From Saprospiraceae bacterium (GTDB lineage Bacteria > Bacteroidota > Bacteroidia > Chitinophagales > Saprospiraceae), in contig JALWSS010000026.1 of NCBI GenBank assembly GCA_026993525.1, positions 1-64,000 on the forward strand: a DNA stretch of 64,000 bases, given 5' to 3'. The translations under genes and the position numbers were made by a program. Positions 1 to 9,180 of the stretch are shown here, piece by piece (position 1 is the first letter of the stretch; every line of letters starts with the position of its first letter). A model generated the notes under the pieces. The model was not told where the DNA came from and searched no databases. It worked only from the letters and a program-made list of their open reading frames with translations.

Positions 1-673
1 CCCTGAAATCGTGCATATTCAGACGAAGCAATTCGTACATGATGAAGTCCGTCAGAATATATACGCTATTGAAAAAAAAGAGAACGAACAGCACCCTGAT
101 CAAACGCCGCAGTTGCAGGGTTTCATGCCATTCTCCGTCGTGTGGTTTGTGGTGGTCACGGGCCAGCCTGAAACGAATAAACCGGTAAGCCGCTGCCATG
201 TAAAAGTTAAAGGTGACGATGAAGAGTGCCATTTCCAGGCCCCCGTAAAAAGGAGAGTAGAATTTCCGGCCCAATTCTTCTCTGAATTCAGGCGTGGTAA
301 AAAAGAACAGGATTGAAAAATAAATGAATTGCCCCGCAGGCAGGAAAAAGTGCTTTGCGTCAGTTGGCACAAACTTGTACCGGGGAAACAAGCGGAGCTT
401 TATTGCGAAGAAAAGAAAAGGACCCAGCGCAAGTGTATGGTAGATAGGTATAAACAACAAGGAATGATGGCTGGTGTATATCCCCTGCACTATAAAAATA
501 AGGTGCAGGCTGGTCAGGGCAAAGGCAAGGTGCATACCAGCCTGGAAAAAATCTGCTCGTTTGTTGTCAGATGAGCGAAGGGCGTATATGCTTGCCGCCA
601 CCAGATTTGCCAGCAAAGCTGCACTGAGCAAAAGAAAAGAGACAGTGGCCAGAGGCCCCAGGTAAAGCTTCAT
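1..673 (-). CDS. Multi-pass membrane protein, N-terminal part, runs off the left edge
   Basis: An open frame reads leftward from an ATG at 673 to the window edge without a stop, so only about 224 N-terminal residues are visible. The translation begins MKLYLGPLATVSFLLLSAAL and shows five or six hydrophobic helices separated by short charged loops. The last visible part is again hydrophobic (LFVLFFFNSVYILTDFIMYELL). This layout is typical of the membrane sensor half of AraC-type regulators of Bacteroidota, with the DNA-binding part beyond the edge. A histidine kinase sensor is an alternative. The family assignment is inference from topology only, because no catalytic or DNA-binding domain is in the window. 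Confidence 0.6.
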   Translation of the reverse strand, partial: MKLYLGPLATVSFLLLSAALLANLVAASIYALRSSDNKRADFFQAGMHLAFALTSLHLIFIVQGIYTSHHSLLFIPIYHTLALGPFLFFAIKLRLFPRYKFVPTDAKHFFLPAGQFIYFSILFFFTTPEFREELGRKFYSPFYGGLEMALFIVTFNFYMAAAYRFIRFRLARDHHKPHDGEWHETLQLRRLIRVLFVLFFFNSVYILTDFIMYELLRLNMHDFR

Positions 674-733
674 AGTCTGACAAAGATAGCAGAACCTCTT
701 ATGACAATCGGGTTCTGTCAAGAAGTTCGCTTA

Positions 734-755
734 AACCACTTCATTTTTGGTATAA
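734..755. repeat. Solo arm of the MITE-like repeat family
   Basis: These 22 bp read AAACCACTTC, then ATTTTTGG, then TATA. They match the right arm of the complete copies at 8976-9104 and 35092-35194 with few differences. No left arm was found beside it. It ends 43 bp before the NUDIX start codon. A TTTG at 747-750 followed 18 bp later by TTCATTTG resembles a Bacteroidota promoter (TTTG / TAnnTTTG), so the arm may contribute the -33 box. That last point is inference. Confidence 0.5.
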
Positions 756-798
756 ATGAAAATTGGCTTCATTTGCACTTTGATCAAATACAAACCAC

Positions 799-1245
799 AT
801 GAAGAAGGCCTCCATCAAGGTACGTCTCATTCTTTACAACAAAGGCAAGATTCTTCTGCTCAAACAAAGAAAAAAGCAAGGGGGCAATTACACCCTCGTT
901 GGAGGCACTGTGGATGCCAATGAATTTGCGCTGGATGCCCTGGTCAGGGAATCCGAAGAGGAAGCAGGCATCATACTGAAAGAAGAAAACATGCAATTGG
1001 TGCATGTACTTCACAAGCATACCCGGTTCGGAGCGCACCGGGTTACACTTTATTTCAAGGCCACCAAATGGAAAGGCGAGCTGCGCACCGGTGAACCCTC
1101 AAAGTTCAAAGGAGTATCCTGGTTCGCATTGGACAATCTTCCGGCTAACCTTTCTGCCACTGTCAGGCATGTTTTGCTGCAATACCGCGAGGGCCACCTC
1201 TATTCTGAGTTCACCAATCCGAAACCGATGAAAGCGGGTTCATAA
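799..1245 (+). CDS. NUDIX hydrolase
   Basis: The 148-residue protein is one NUDIX domain, which hydrolyses nucleoside diphosphates linked to another group; the substrate cannot be read from the sequence. The NUDIX box is complete at about residues 36-58 (GX5EX7REXXEEXGX): G-TVDAN-E, seven residues, then RESEEEAGI. The usual hydrophobic residue after RE is Ser here. The start is an ATG preceded by a short AT-rich leader. The gene stands alone: a bidirectional terminator follows directly, and the next gene converges on it. Confidence 0.93.
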   Translation: MKKASIKVRLILYNKGKILLLKQRKKQGGNYTLVGGTVDANEFALDALVRESEEEAGIILKEENMQLVHVLHKHTRFGAHRVTLYFKATKWKGELRTGEPSKFKGVSWFALDNLPANLSATVRHVLLQYREGHLYSEFTNPKPMKAGS

Positions 1246-1285
1246 AAAAAAGAGGCCACTGAAACAGTTCAGCAGCCTCTTTTTT
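1244..1285. terminator. Bidirectional rho-independent terminator
   Basis: AAAAAAGAGGC on the left pairs with GCCTCTTTTTT on the right, and an inner CTGAA/TTCAG stem closes an ACAG loop. It has A-runs on one side and T-runs on the other. It lies between the convergent NUDIX gene and the Cys/Lys-rich protein gene and can serve both. Confidence 0.9.
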
Positions 1286-1303
1286 ATTCAATGAAAAAGA
1301 CGC

Positions 1304-1777
1304 TTAGTTGGTGCCTTCTTCCTGATTGGTCATCTTGGATTCAGAGGAAGTCTTGGAGGCTTTGGCCTTTTTGCCACCTGCACAGCAAGCTTTCTTCTCT
1401 TTTCCGCTACAACATGCCTTTTTGCCATCTTTGGATGCCATTTTTGTAGCTTTTGCATCTTTGGTACAAGAGGCAGCGCCGTCTTCGGAAGGCGATACGT
1501 TGATGAATTTCTTTGCCTTGCTGCAGTATTCAACCTCCGTGTAAGAAACTTTGCCTGACTTTTCACAAACTTCCTTGCGGACGTACTTAACTTCCCCGTT
1601 ATTGGAGACTTGCTTTACGATGCTTTCATCAGCAGCAGCGGCTTCGTCAAGGGTGGCCTGGTCAACTTTTGTACAGCTTTCAGCTTTGGCAGCTGCTTTC
1701 TTGCCGGCACAGTGTTGGGCGTTGGCGGCCAGTGAGAAGGCACCAAAAAGGGCGAAAATCAAAAGAACTCTTTTCAT
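1304..1777 (-). CDS. Secreted Cys/Lys-rich small protein
   Basis: The 157-residue product begins with a clear signal peptide (MKRVLLIFALFGAFSLAANA, cleavage expected just before QHC). The mature part is very rich in Lys and Ala and has nine Cys, including two CC pairs in the tail (KKACCSGKEKKACCAGGKK). No enzyme motif is visible. Cysteine pairs in a lysine-rich background suggest metal binding or a disulphide-rich envelope protein, but this is a guess. It is monocistronic, ends at the terminator at 1244-1285, and is divergent from the lipoprotein gene at 1959. Confidence 0.8.
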   Translation of the reverse strand: MKRVLLIFALFGAFSLAANAQHCAGKKAAAKAESCTKVDQATLDEAAAADESIVKQVSNNGEVKYVRKEVCEKSGKVSYTEVEYCSKAKKFINVSPSEDGAASCTKDAKATKMASKDGKKACCSGKEKKACCAGGKKAKASKTSSESKMTNQEEGTN

Positions 1778-1958
1778 GTTGTCTTAAAATTTGTGTGATT
1801 GATTTACGGGAGAATGTCCCCGGGTTTGTTGAGCGGCCAAAAATAGTGCAAGACTTTGGGGATTTGCAACTATTGCTTGATCTTAGCATCTTCTTAACCC
1901 TTTCGGAACATTGTCCTGAAAACAAACTCACACCCTTCATATTCAAACTTTCCTGGTT

Positions 1959-2468
1959 ATGTTCAGATACTCTCTGTTTGTCCTGTGCTTGTGCATTGTT
2001 GGCGTAAGCAGTTGCAAGGTAGTCAAATACACACCAGAAAAATTTCCAGGCAACCAAATCCGCTGGGGCAGCGGAGGCGGCTTCGCCGGCATCGAAACAA
2101 CTTATGTACTCCTTCCGAACGGACAGCTTTTCAAGAGAGCCGGTGTGGGAGCAAGCTACATCGAGCTGAAACCCCTGAAGAAGAAAGAGGCAAGGGACTA
2201 TTTTGAGAAGGTGGCAAGCCTGCAACTTTTCAAACAAGACATTGACAAGCCCGGCAACATGTATTATTTCCTTCGGGAAATTACCGAAGCTACTGATAGC
2301 CAGGCTACCTGGGGAGCTGGCGATTACATTCCCCCAAAGGGCCTGGTGACGCTGTACAAAGCGTTGAATGCACTTGCTGACAGACCTCCTTTGAAAAAGC
2401 AAAAAGCTTCGGTACAAGGTGAAAACAATGACAAAGAACCGAAACCGCAAGATCCAACAAAGTGGTAA
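1959..2468 (+). CDS. Lipoprotein of unknown function
   Basis: The 169-residue protein starts with a short hydrophobic signal ending in the lipobox VSSC, with Cys19 as the expected lipidated residue. The following GNQIRWGSGGGFAGIETTYVLL resembles a small beta-rich domain known only as conserved hypothetical in Bacteroidota. The C-terminal 30 residues are Lys/Glu/Pro/Asn-rich and probably disordered. It lies 54 bp upstream of the M4 peptidase in the same direction, so cotranscription is possible. No function can be assigned. Confidence 0.8.
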   Translation: MFRYSLFVLCLCIVGVSSCKVVKYTPEKFPGNQIRWGSGGGFAGIETTYVLLPNGQLFKRAGVGASYIELKPLKKKEARDYFEKVASLQLFKQDIDKPGNMYYFLREITEATDSQATWGAGDYIPPKGLVTLYKALNALADRPPLKKQKASVQGENNDKEPKPQDPTKW

Positions 2469-2522
2469 CCAATACCACCCTGACTGAACAGTATTTAACA
2501 GCATTCTCCAAAACCTACCGGC

Positions 2523-5500
2523 ATGAAACAGATTCTTCTTCTCAGCATTTTTACCCTGACGACACAACTCTTGTTTGGACAATTCAAACAGCTTCCTTCC
2601 TCGCCCCATGTGCCAGGAGACAAGCATCACCCGGAAGCCTTGTTGCCACCTGTCAGGGCCGATGTTCCATCAGGGAGCAGCATTTCTTCCTTCGGTAAAA
2701 ATTATACTCCGATCCCTGTTCTGCCCAGGCCCCTTAGCGGCCAAAACGGGCTGATGGCATACCTCGACGGTAGTACCGGTACTCCATTTGCCATCAAAGG
2801 GACAGTTGCCAGCATTGGTGACAACGACCGGGAAAGGCTAACCAATTATTTACAGCAAGTACAATCCGTACTGAAGCTCGCAAACCCTCCCGGAGAACTT
2901 GCGTTGGTCAGGGTTGTGACAGATGATAAAGGATACAAACACTATTACCTTCAGCAGGTATGGAATGGAGTGGAGGTTTTTGGAGCAGAGGCACGCCTGC
3001 ACCAAAGAAACGGAGAATTTTACCTGTTTAACGGGCGCTTGTTGCCTACTCCTGACCTGGTGTCGGCATTGCCTGTGGTAGGGGCCGCCCAGGCATTGGA
3101 GATTGTCAGGGAGGATATTGGGCGTGTAGAAATAGTGAAGGAACTATCACCACTCGAAAAGCAACTGGGCAATTACAATGGGCCGGAAACAAAGCTCGTA
3201 GTATATTTTACCGAAGGAAAGCCCGGTACGGAAAAACTGGCATGGAGTGTTCAAATTGTTCCCAACCTCTCTTCAAAATACCAATATTTCGTAGATGCCA
3301 AAACGGGTGAAATTTTGCATAAATTCAATAGCATTTGTAAAATTCACGGCGGGCATGATATTTTGAAAAATGAAAATAAAAAGTCAGAATGGTCAGCATT
3401 GCCTCCGCCTGATGGGCCTGCTGTGGCCAATGCTGTTGATTTGCATGGAAACACCCAGACGATCAATACCTACGAAAAATCAAACCTGTTTTATTTGATT
3501 GATGCATCTCGAAGCATGTTCAATGCTGTGCAATCACAAATTCCGGATGACCCTACCGGGGTTATACTAACCCTGGATGCCGTCAATACCTCTCCGGCGT
3601 CCAACAGCTTCCAGGCCTTCCATATTACCTCTGCTGACAACAGTTGGAGTGACCCCAAAGCCGTTTCTGCCCATTTCAACGGGGGAAAAGCCTACGAGTA
3701 TTTCAAAGGCACTTTTGGGAGAGAGAGTATCAATGGTGAAGGCGGAAATATCATTTCATTGATAAATGTGGTTGACGAGGATGGTTCCCAAATGGACAAT
3801 GCGTTTTGGAGCGGGGCCGCCATGTTTTACGGCAATGGAAACCAGGGCTTTGTAGCGCCGCTCTGCAAATCGCTGGATGTTGCCGGCCATGAAATGTCTC
3901 ATGGGGTTATTCAGTCAACAGCCAATTTGCTGTACCAGGATGAGAGTGGTGCGCTCAATGAAAGCTTTGCTGATATTTTCGGTGTTATGATTGACAGGGA
4001 TGATTGGCAGCTTGGTGAGGATGTGGTTAATTCCAGCTTTTTCCCAACGGGGGCATTGCGGGATATGAGCAATCCACACAATGGTGGGAGCAGCTTGTCT
4101 GACAATGGCTGGCAACCTGCACATTATTCTGAGCGCTATACCGGAAATGACGACAATGGGGGTGTCCATATCAACAGTGGTATAGTCAACAAGGCCTTTT
4201 TCAATTTTGCATCTGATCCCGCTGTTGGTAAAGACAAAGCGGAGCAGGTTTATTACCGGGCCCTGACCGAATATCTTTTTAAATCCGCCCAGTTTATTGA
4301 TTGCCGGGTAGCAGTGGTGCAGGCTGCCAACGACCTGTACGGAAGCACAGTAGCTGCGGTGGCAGCGGATGCCTTTTCTGCTGTTGGGATAGGCAGCGGA
4401 AGTGGTTCTGATCCGCAAACGGATATTGACCCGAATCCCGGGGAAGATTTTGTGCTGATGACGGATGACAACTTTTCGCAGTTGTACATTTTTGCGCCGG
4501 ATGGAACGCCCGTGGCTAACCCATTGACCACAACAAGCCCGCTGAGCCGCCCTTCGGTAACGGATGACGGGGAAGTTGTCGTTTTCGTTGATCAGGACAA
4601 TACCATGCGGGCAATTACCATTGACTGGAATTCCGGGCAGACCAATGAGCAGGTTCTGAGCAGTGACCCGATCTGGCGGAACGTTGCAATATCAAGAGAT
4701 GGTGCCCGCCTCGCAGCCCTTACCACCGACTATGACAACCTGCTTTGGGTGTATGATTTTACCCTGCAGCAATGGCAATCATTTGAATTGTACAATCCAA
4801 CCACCGGCCAGGGAGGCCCCATCTCAGGCGATGTGCAATATGCGGATGTTATCGAATGGGACTACACCGGTGAGTGGGTGATGTATGATGCACTGAATGT
4901 AATTCCTACGGGTGGCACTCAGGCTATAGACTATTGGGATATCAGTTTTATCAATGTCTGGGACAATGCCAGCGGATTTTTCTCCGATGGGTTTACCGAT
5001 AAACTGTTTAGCCTCTTGCCTGAGGATGTAAGTGTGGGCAATCCTACCTTCTCTAAAAATTCGGATTATATCATATCTTTTGACTACCTGGATGAATTTA
5101 ACAATGATTATTTCATATTGGGCGCCAATGTGGAGACAGGAGATGTGGGGACCATATTTGAGAATAGTGATTTAAGTTGGCCCAACTATTCGGTGGATGA
5201 TGGTTTTATGGTTTTCGATGCCTTCAACAATTCCGGTACACCTGTGTTGGCCTTTATCCAGTTGGCAAATGACAAAATATCTCCTGCTGCCGATCCTTTT
5301 GTATTCATTGAACAGGGCAGACGTGGGGTGTGGTTTGCCAATGGGGAAAGAATCCTGGTCGGTGCGAAGGAAACCACAAACCAGGAGAAGTTAAGTGTTT
5401 TCCCCAATCCTGTTGAGGATATGGTGAATTTCACATTGCCTGAATCTTTAAATGAATACAACTTTGAGGTTTCGGATTTGACGGGAAGGGTTGTGATCAA

Positions 5501-5624
5501 AAAGAGCGATATGCTTAACAGTGGTCTTAACTCATTAAATATCTCTTCCCTTCCTCATGGAATATATTTCATCCATGTAATTGGTCGGGACAAGGAGTAT
5601 TCTGCAAAGATGTTGAAGCGGTAG
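2523..5624 (+). CDS. Secreted M4 (thermolysin-like) metallopeptidase with T9SS signal
   Basis: The 1033-residue protein is a zinc endopeptidase exported across both membranes. Parts in order: signal peptide (residues 1-19, ending LLFGQ); FTP/PepSY-type propeptide (about 60-270); peptidase M4 domain (about 300-625) with the zinc motif H456-E-M-S-H460 and third ligand E480 in GALNESFAD, the 20-residue spacing of thermolysin; a beta-propeller-like region (about 635-940) with repeats such as LYIFAPDG and LWVYDF; and a type A type IX secretion sorting domain (about 955-1033, LSVFPNPVEDMVNF to a basic KMLKR end). The propeptide should keep the enzyme inactive until export, and the last domain should be cleaved on secretion. 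The propeller-like region is unusual for the family and may bind surfaces or substrate. Confidence 0.95.
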   Translation: MKQILLLSIFTLTTQLLFGQFKQLPSSPHVPGDKHHPEALLPPVRADVPSGSSISSFGKNYTPIPVLPRPLSGQNGLMAYLDGSTGTPFAIKGTVASIGDNDRERLTNYLQQVQSVLKLANPPGELALVRVVTDDKGYKHYYLQQVWNGVEVFGAEARLHQRNGEFYLFNGRLLPTPDLVSALPVVGAAQALEIVREDIGRVEIVKELSPLEKQLGNYNGPETKLVVYFTEGKPGTEKLAWSVQIVPNLSSKYQYFVDAKTGEILHKFNSICKIHGGHDILKNENKKSEWSALPPPDGPAVANAVDLHGNTQTINTYEKSNLFYLIDASRSMFNAVQSQIPDDPTGVILTLDAVNTSPASNSFQAFHITSADNSWSDPKAVSAHFNGGKAYEYFKGTFGRESINGEGGNIISLINVVDEDGSQMDNAFWSGAAMFYGNGNQGFVAPLCKSLDVAGHEMSHGVIQSTANLLYQDESGALNESFADIFGVMIDRDDWQLGEDVVNSSFFPTGALRDMSNPHNGGSSLSDNGWQPAHYSERYTGNDDNGGVHINSGIVNKAFFNFASDPAVGKDKAEQVYYRALTEYLFKSAQFIDCRVAVVQAANDLYGSTVAAVAADAFSAVGIGSGSGSDPQTDIDPNPGEDFVLMTDDNFSQLYIFAPDGTPVANPLTTTSPLSRPSVTDDGEVVVFVDQDNTMRAITIDWNSGQTNEQVLSSDPIWRNVAISRDGARLAALTTDYDNLLWVYDFTLQQWQSFELYNPTTGQGGPISGDVQYADVIEWDYTGEWVMYDALNVIPTGGTQAIDYWDISFINVWDNASGFFSDGFTDKLFSLLPEDVSVGNPTFSKNSDYIISFDYLDEFNNDYFILGANVETGDVGTIFENSDLSWPNYSVDDGFMVFDAFNNSGTPVLAFIQLANDKISPAADPFVFIEQGRRGVWFANGERILVGAKETTNQEKLSVFPNPVEDMVNFTLPESLNEYNFEVSDLTGRVVIKKSDMLNSGLNSLNISSLPHGIYFIHVIGRDKEYSAKMLKR

Positions 5625-5647
5625 TATTGTTTTAAATTGACTTTATT

Positions 5648-6403
5648 GTGAAATTGCAAGAGTTGTTTGTAATCCTGCTCATTGTTTTGACAGCAGGGGT
5701 GGGATGTAATAGTGATAATGTTTCGTCGAAAGATGCTGCTGACCCAGCCCATAGTTTTACCGAAGGGGTATATATTTTTGAAAAAAAAGATGGTTCTGGA
5801 AATGAGCTGCAAATTGACCATGTTGAGAATGGAGGGTTACATTTTCAGCTTATTGCAGTTGGGGTGGCACCTGCATACAACCAGGGTTTTATGGAGGGCG
5901 CCGCAAAGATCAGTGGCGGTGTGGCGTTGATTGAAACAAATGAATTTGGCGGCACTTGTGCATTGTCCCTGACACCTGTTGATTCTGTTTCGGTCAGGGT
6001 GGAAACACTCCAGGGCGACCCGGCTAGCTGCGGGTTTGGCAATGGGGTGGTCCCTGACGGAGTTTACAAGTTGGAAAGTACAGCCACTACTTCAATGGCA
6101 GGTATTGACCCGGCACAGCTGAACGGAATCTGGAGAAGTACCATTGATCCAACGTACGAACTTGCCATTGGCGAAGGGAAGTTCACAGAGTACAACCGCG
6201 GGGAGAAAGTGGATGAACTGGCCTGTGAGTTCCACCAAAATTGCCCGGAGCCTTGCTCGAAGGAGGAGCTGAACAATTGCCTGGTGGCTTGGAATGTCCA
6301 GGACACATTTTGTTACAAAGTAATTGCTGTTGACCTTAAAAAACTTGAACTCTCACTCATCGGAGGGACCGGCCGGTCACTGCTGTTTGAGCGGCTGAAG
6401 TGA
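5648..6403 (+). CDS. Lipoprotein of unknown function
   Basis: The 251-residue product starts at a GTG and has a signal ending in the lipobox GVGC (Cys20). The mature protein has two similar-sized halves rich in Gly and beta-type sequence, with Cys pairs in the second half (CEFHQNCPEPC, NNCLVAW). Repeated phrases about a value and its threshold (LNGIWRST, YELAIGEGKFTEY) resemble lipocalin-like lipoproteins of Bacteroidota, but the match is not firm. It follows the peptidase gene by 23 bp, so the two are probably cotranscribed. Confidence 0.8.
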   Translation: MKLQELFVILLIVLTAGVGCNSDNVSSKDAADPAHSFTEGVYIFEKKDGSGNELQIDHVENGGLHFQLIAVGVAPAYNQGFMEGAAKISGGVALIETNEFGGTCALSLTPVDSVSVRVETLQGDPASCGFGNGVVPDGVYKLESTATTSMAGIDPAQLNGIWRSTIDPTYELAIGEGKFTEYNRGEKVDELACEFHQNCPEPCSKEELNNCLVAWNVQDTFCYKVIAVDLKKLELSLIGGTGRSLLFERLK

Positions 6404-6770
6404 GTGGAATTACGAGCCCCCTGCCAAAGGTCATTCTTCCGGGAAATCCTCTGCAAACCTGGTGGTTGCTTCCGGTCCCTCACAACCACCCGTTCCGGTC
6501 ATTGTATGAACGGTCAGGCAAAAGCTGAGCTTAGGGTGTGATTTTGTGCGGCTAATAAATTATCTTTTTTCTTTATCGTAAAAAATGAATGCCATTCCAT
6601 ACATTTACCGATCAATGAGCAGGAAGCCTGACCCTTTCTCTTGCCTCCCCATCCAGTTCCTTGCTCTTAATGCCTGACGTGTTGGCAATTGGGGTGTCCC
6701 CAAAAAGACTATGGGAAATCGGGTTCCTTGCTCAATTGCAGGGCGGTGAAATTGTCTATCAAACTTGCTG
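6404..6770. other. Gene-free gap of 367 bp
   Basis: No convincing frame on either strand, no strong hairpin with a T-run and no repeat was seen. An AT-rich patch at 6553-6590 (TAATAAATTATCTTTTTTCTTTATCG) could hold a promoter for the downstream phosphatase, but no clear TTTG/TAnnTTTG pair with correct spacing was found. Confidence 0.5.
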
Positions 6771-8015
6771 ATGTCCTATAAAAGCTTGAAACACGGTCTG
6801 AATACCATAGAACAACTGGAAAGAGAGCTCCACCTCAAGCAGTTGCAGATCAACCGTTTGCTCAATATCACGCAGGCCATCAACAGCAACGTAAAGACCG
6901 GGGAGCTTTTTGAGATGTACAGTTCTTTCCTTAGCTGGGAGATGGGGGTTCGGAAAATGGCCCTGTTTTTCCGGCAGGATGATCAATGGCATTGCACGGC
7001 GTCCATTGGTTTGGACAATCAAAAGGTTGATGCATTGGAATTGGGCGTTGAATTAACGGGCTACACCCGTCCAAACAACTTGTCGGATTCTTCTCATCCC
7101 TTCGTAAAACAGTTTGATGTCGTCATTCCGGTAAGGCACAAGGATGTACCACTGGCCTATGTTTTTCTGGGTGGTTTCGGTGAAGACGAGGACATGTACA
7201 GCAAGGTGCAGTTCATCACCACCATCACCAACATCATCACCGTTGCAATTGAAAACAAACGGCTTTTTAAACAACAGTTGGAGCAGCAGCTGCTGCAACA
7301 GGAGATGAAACTCGCCAGCGAAATGCAACAACTGCTCATTCCCGATGCAATGCCGAGCAATGATTTTTATGAATTGGCGGGTATTTACAAACCGCACCTC
7401 AATGTTGGCGGAGATTACTACGATTACATCCAGCACGATGACGGCAAGCTCACTTTTTGCATTGCGGATATTGCCGGCAAGGGTGTGGCAGCAGCCTTGC
7501 TCATGTCCAATTTTCAGGCAAATTTCCACAGCCTTTTGCCACAGTTCAACGACCTGAAGGCCTTCGTGAATGCGCTGAACCAGGCAGTATTGCGAATCAC
7601 AAAAGGTGAGCGCTTTCTAACTTTCTTTGTCGCACAATACGACCCTGGCTCACGTATGCTGGAGTATGTGAACGCCGGTCATACACAGCCCGCTCTTGCC
7701 ATGAGGGGAGAGGTGTTCAGGTTGAAAGAGGGAACCACGGTGCTTGGCGCGCTCGACGAACTTCCCTTTGTTGAAAAAGGGGCGGTGAAGATTGAAGGCC
7801 CCGCATTGATCTTGTTGTCAACGGATGGTTTGTCTGAACTGCGCAACGAATCCGATGAATTCATTGATCAGGATTTTGGCAATGGATTCATCCTGGAAAA
7901 TGCAGGCTTGTCGGCGGCGGAGTTTAACAGGAAGTTGCTGAGGGAGCTCGACAAGTTCAAAGGAAAAGCTGCCTTCCAGGATGACTTCACTGTGCTGACT
8001 TGCAAGATCTTTTGA
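6771..8015 (+). CDS. GAF-domain PP2C/SpoIIE-type serine phosphatase
   Basis: The 414-residue protein resembles RsbU-type regulators that dephosphorylate anti-anti-sigma or similar proteins. A coiled-coil start (QLERELHLKQLQINRLLNIT) leads into a GAF-like sensor domain (about 25-165), a second coiled coil rich in Gln/Glu (about 165-190) and a SpoIIE phosphatase domain (about 200-412). Metal-binding signatures are GGDYYDY, IADIAGKGVAAALLMS, YVNAGHTQP and STDGLSE. The ATG at 6771 is preferred over the TTG two codons earlier. No STAS or HPK-like partner gene is nearby, so the target is unknown. Confidence 0.92.
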   Translation: MSYKSLKHGLNTIEQLERELHLKQLQINRLLNITQAINSNVKTGELFEMYSSFLSWEMGVRKMALFFRQDDQWHCTASIGLDNQKVDALELGVELTGYTRPNNLSDSSHPFVKQFDVVIPVRHKDVPLAYVFLGGFGEDEDMYSKVQFITTITNIITVAIENKRLFKQQLEQQLLQQEMKLASEMQQLLIPDAMPSNDFYELAGIYKPHLNVGGDYYDYIQHDDGKLTFCIADIAGKGVAAALLMSNFQANFHSLLPQFNDLKAFVNALNQAVLRITKGERFLTFFVAQYDPGSRMLEYVNAGHTQPALAMRGEVFRLKEGTTVLGALDELPFVEKGAVKIEGPALILLSTDGLSELRNESDEFIDQDFGNGFILENAGLSAAEFNRKLLRELDKFKGKAAFQDDFTVLTCKIF

Positions 8016-8115
8016 GCCATGGTTGCCCGCAACCGGGTTTTTGTCGAAAAAGGGCTAACAGTGAAGGGATATTTTCCTGAATGTTGTGCCTTGCCGTTAG
8101 TGGACAAAGGAATGT

Positions 8116-8907
8116 ATGCCGATGAAAGATAAAAACGTAGCAGGTATTCTTGCCCTTTTTCTGGGTTGGTTGGGTGTGCACAGGTTCTACCTGGGGCAAA
8201 TCGGCCGGGGGATTGTTTACCTGATCTTTTCGTGGTTTCCGCTCATCTGGCTCATTGCATTGATTGACGCCATTGTTTTGTTGACCATGGATCAGCAACG
8301 CTTTGATGAGAAGTACAACGGCACTTACCCGGAGGCATACAGAAGAGCAAGGCAGCCTGATTATGAAAGAACCAGACGACACAGGAGGCCAGTAAGAAAA
8401 AGGGTTGATTACCGAAGGTCTCCCCGAAAAAAAATAGAGAAAAGAGAGGTGAGAAAAACCTCAAAAGCCAACCCTTACAAACTGAATGGCCTGCAAAAAT
8501 TTAAAGACTACGACTATGAGGGGGCCATTGAAGAATTTCAAAAATCACTTGAAATTGCTCCCACTGATGTTGCCACACACTTTAACTTGGCCTGCGCGTA
8601 TTCCCTGACCGAAAAGGCTGACATGGCATTCAAGCACCTGGAGTTGGCGGTGGCCCATGGCTTCAAGGATTTTAATAAGATTCAACAGCACCCGGCCCTG
8701 GCATTTTTGAGAATCCAGGACCAATTCGAAGATTTCGTTGAAAATGGGTACCGCACCCGTGCTGAACTGCCACCCGCTGATGACGAAAACCTTCTGGATA
8801 CATCGCCCGATTTGCTTGATCAGCTAAAAAAATTGGGAGATCTGAAGGAAAAAGGACTCCTTACCCAGCAGGAGTTTGAAGAGCAAAAGCGAAAATTGCT
8901 GGAGTGA
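8116..8907 (+). CDS. TM2 - TPR - SHOCT domain protein
   Basis: The 263-residue protein joins three small modules. Residues 5-65 are a TM2 domain: two membrane helices linked by a turn, with the GWLGVHRFYLGQ signature. Residues 75-115 are a very basic linker rich in Arg and Lys. Residues 120-200 hold TPR-like repeats (ALEFQKSLEIAP-type helices, seen as AIEEFQKSLEIAPTDVATHF). The last 35 residues are a SHOCT motif (DQLKKLGDLKEKGLLTQQEF). A purine-rich AAAGGA lies 5 nt before the ATG. The function is unknown; a membrane-anchored scaffold is a reasonable reading. Confidence 0.88.
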   Translation: MPMKDKNVAGILALFLGWLGVHRFYLGQIGRGIVYLIFSWFPLIWLIALIDAIVLLTMDQQRFDEKYNGTYPEAYRRARQPDYERTRRHRRPVRKRVDYRRSPRKKIEKREVRKTSKANPYKLNGLQKFKDYDYEGAIEEFQKSLEIAPTDVATHFNLACAYSLTEKADMAFKHLELAVAHGFKDFNKIQQHPALAFLRIQDQFEDFVENGYRTRAELPPADDENLLDTSPDLLDQLKKLGDLKEKGLLTQQEFEEQKRKLLE

Positions 8908-8975
8908 CCTGCCCCGATTGATTGCACCTCTTTTGGCTGGAAATTTGTCTTAGAATCAATAATCTCAACCATGAA

Positions 8976-9104
8976 TATACCCGATTCGAAGTGGTTTGGG
9001 AATAATTCATCACTCCCGTGCAGTTTGGATGGGGAGTTTGGGTCCCGAATCCCGAAAGCCTTCGGGATCGGGATCGCCGCCCAAACCACTTCGTTTTGAG
9101 TATA
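8976..9104 (-). repeat. MITE-like element, copy A (129 bp)
   Basis: The outer 25 bp form terminal inverted arms with 21 of 25 positions matching. The left arm begins TATACCCGATTCGAAGTGG and the right arm ends CCACTTCG, TTTTGAG, TATA. Between them lie a unique-looking arm (AATAATTCATCACTCCCG and GGATGGGGAGTTTGGG) and a palindromic core built on CCCGAAAGCCTTCGGGAT. It is in the opposite orientation to copy C. It ends 76 bp before the CBS gene. The TA/TA ends suggest mobilisation by an IS630/mariner-type transposase acting in trans, which is inference. Confidence 0.88.
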
Positions 9105-9180
9105 ACAGCTATTTAACAGTAGCGCCTCACACCAGACTTGTCTTGAATCGTTTTAAGAACAAGAACTAAACACAAACACT

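Noticed and set aside
1680-2630. Minus-strand frame of 316 codons
   Set aside because: It overlaps the Cys/Lys-rich gene and runs antisense to the lipoprotein and peptidase genes. It has no motif and its composition fits a shadow frame.
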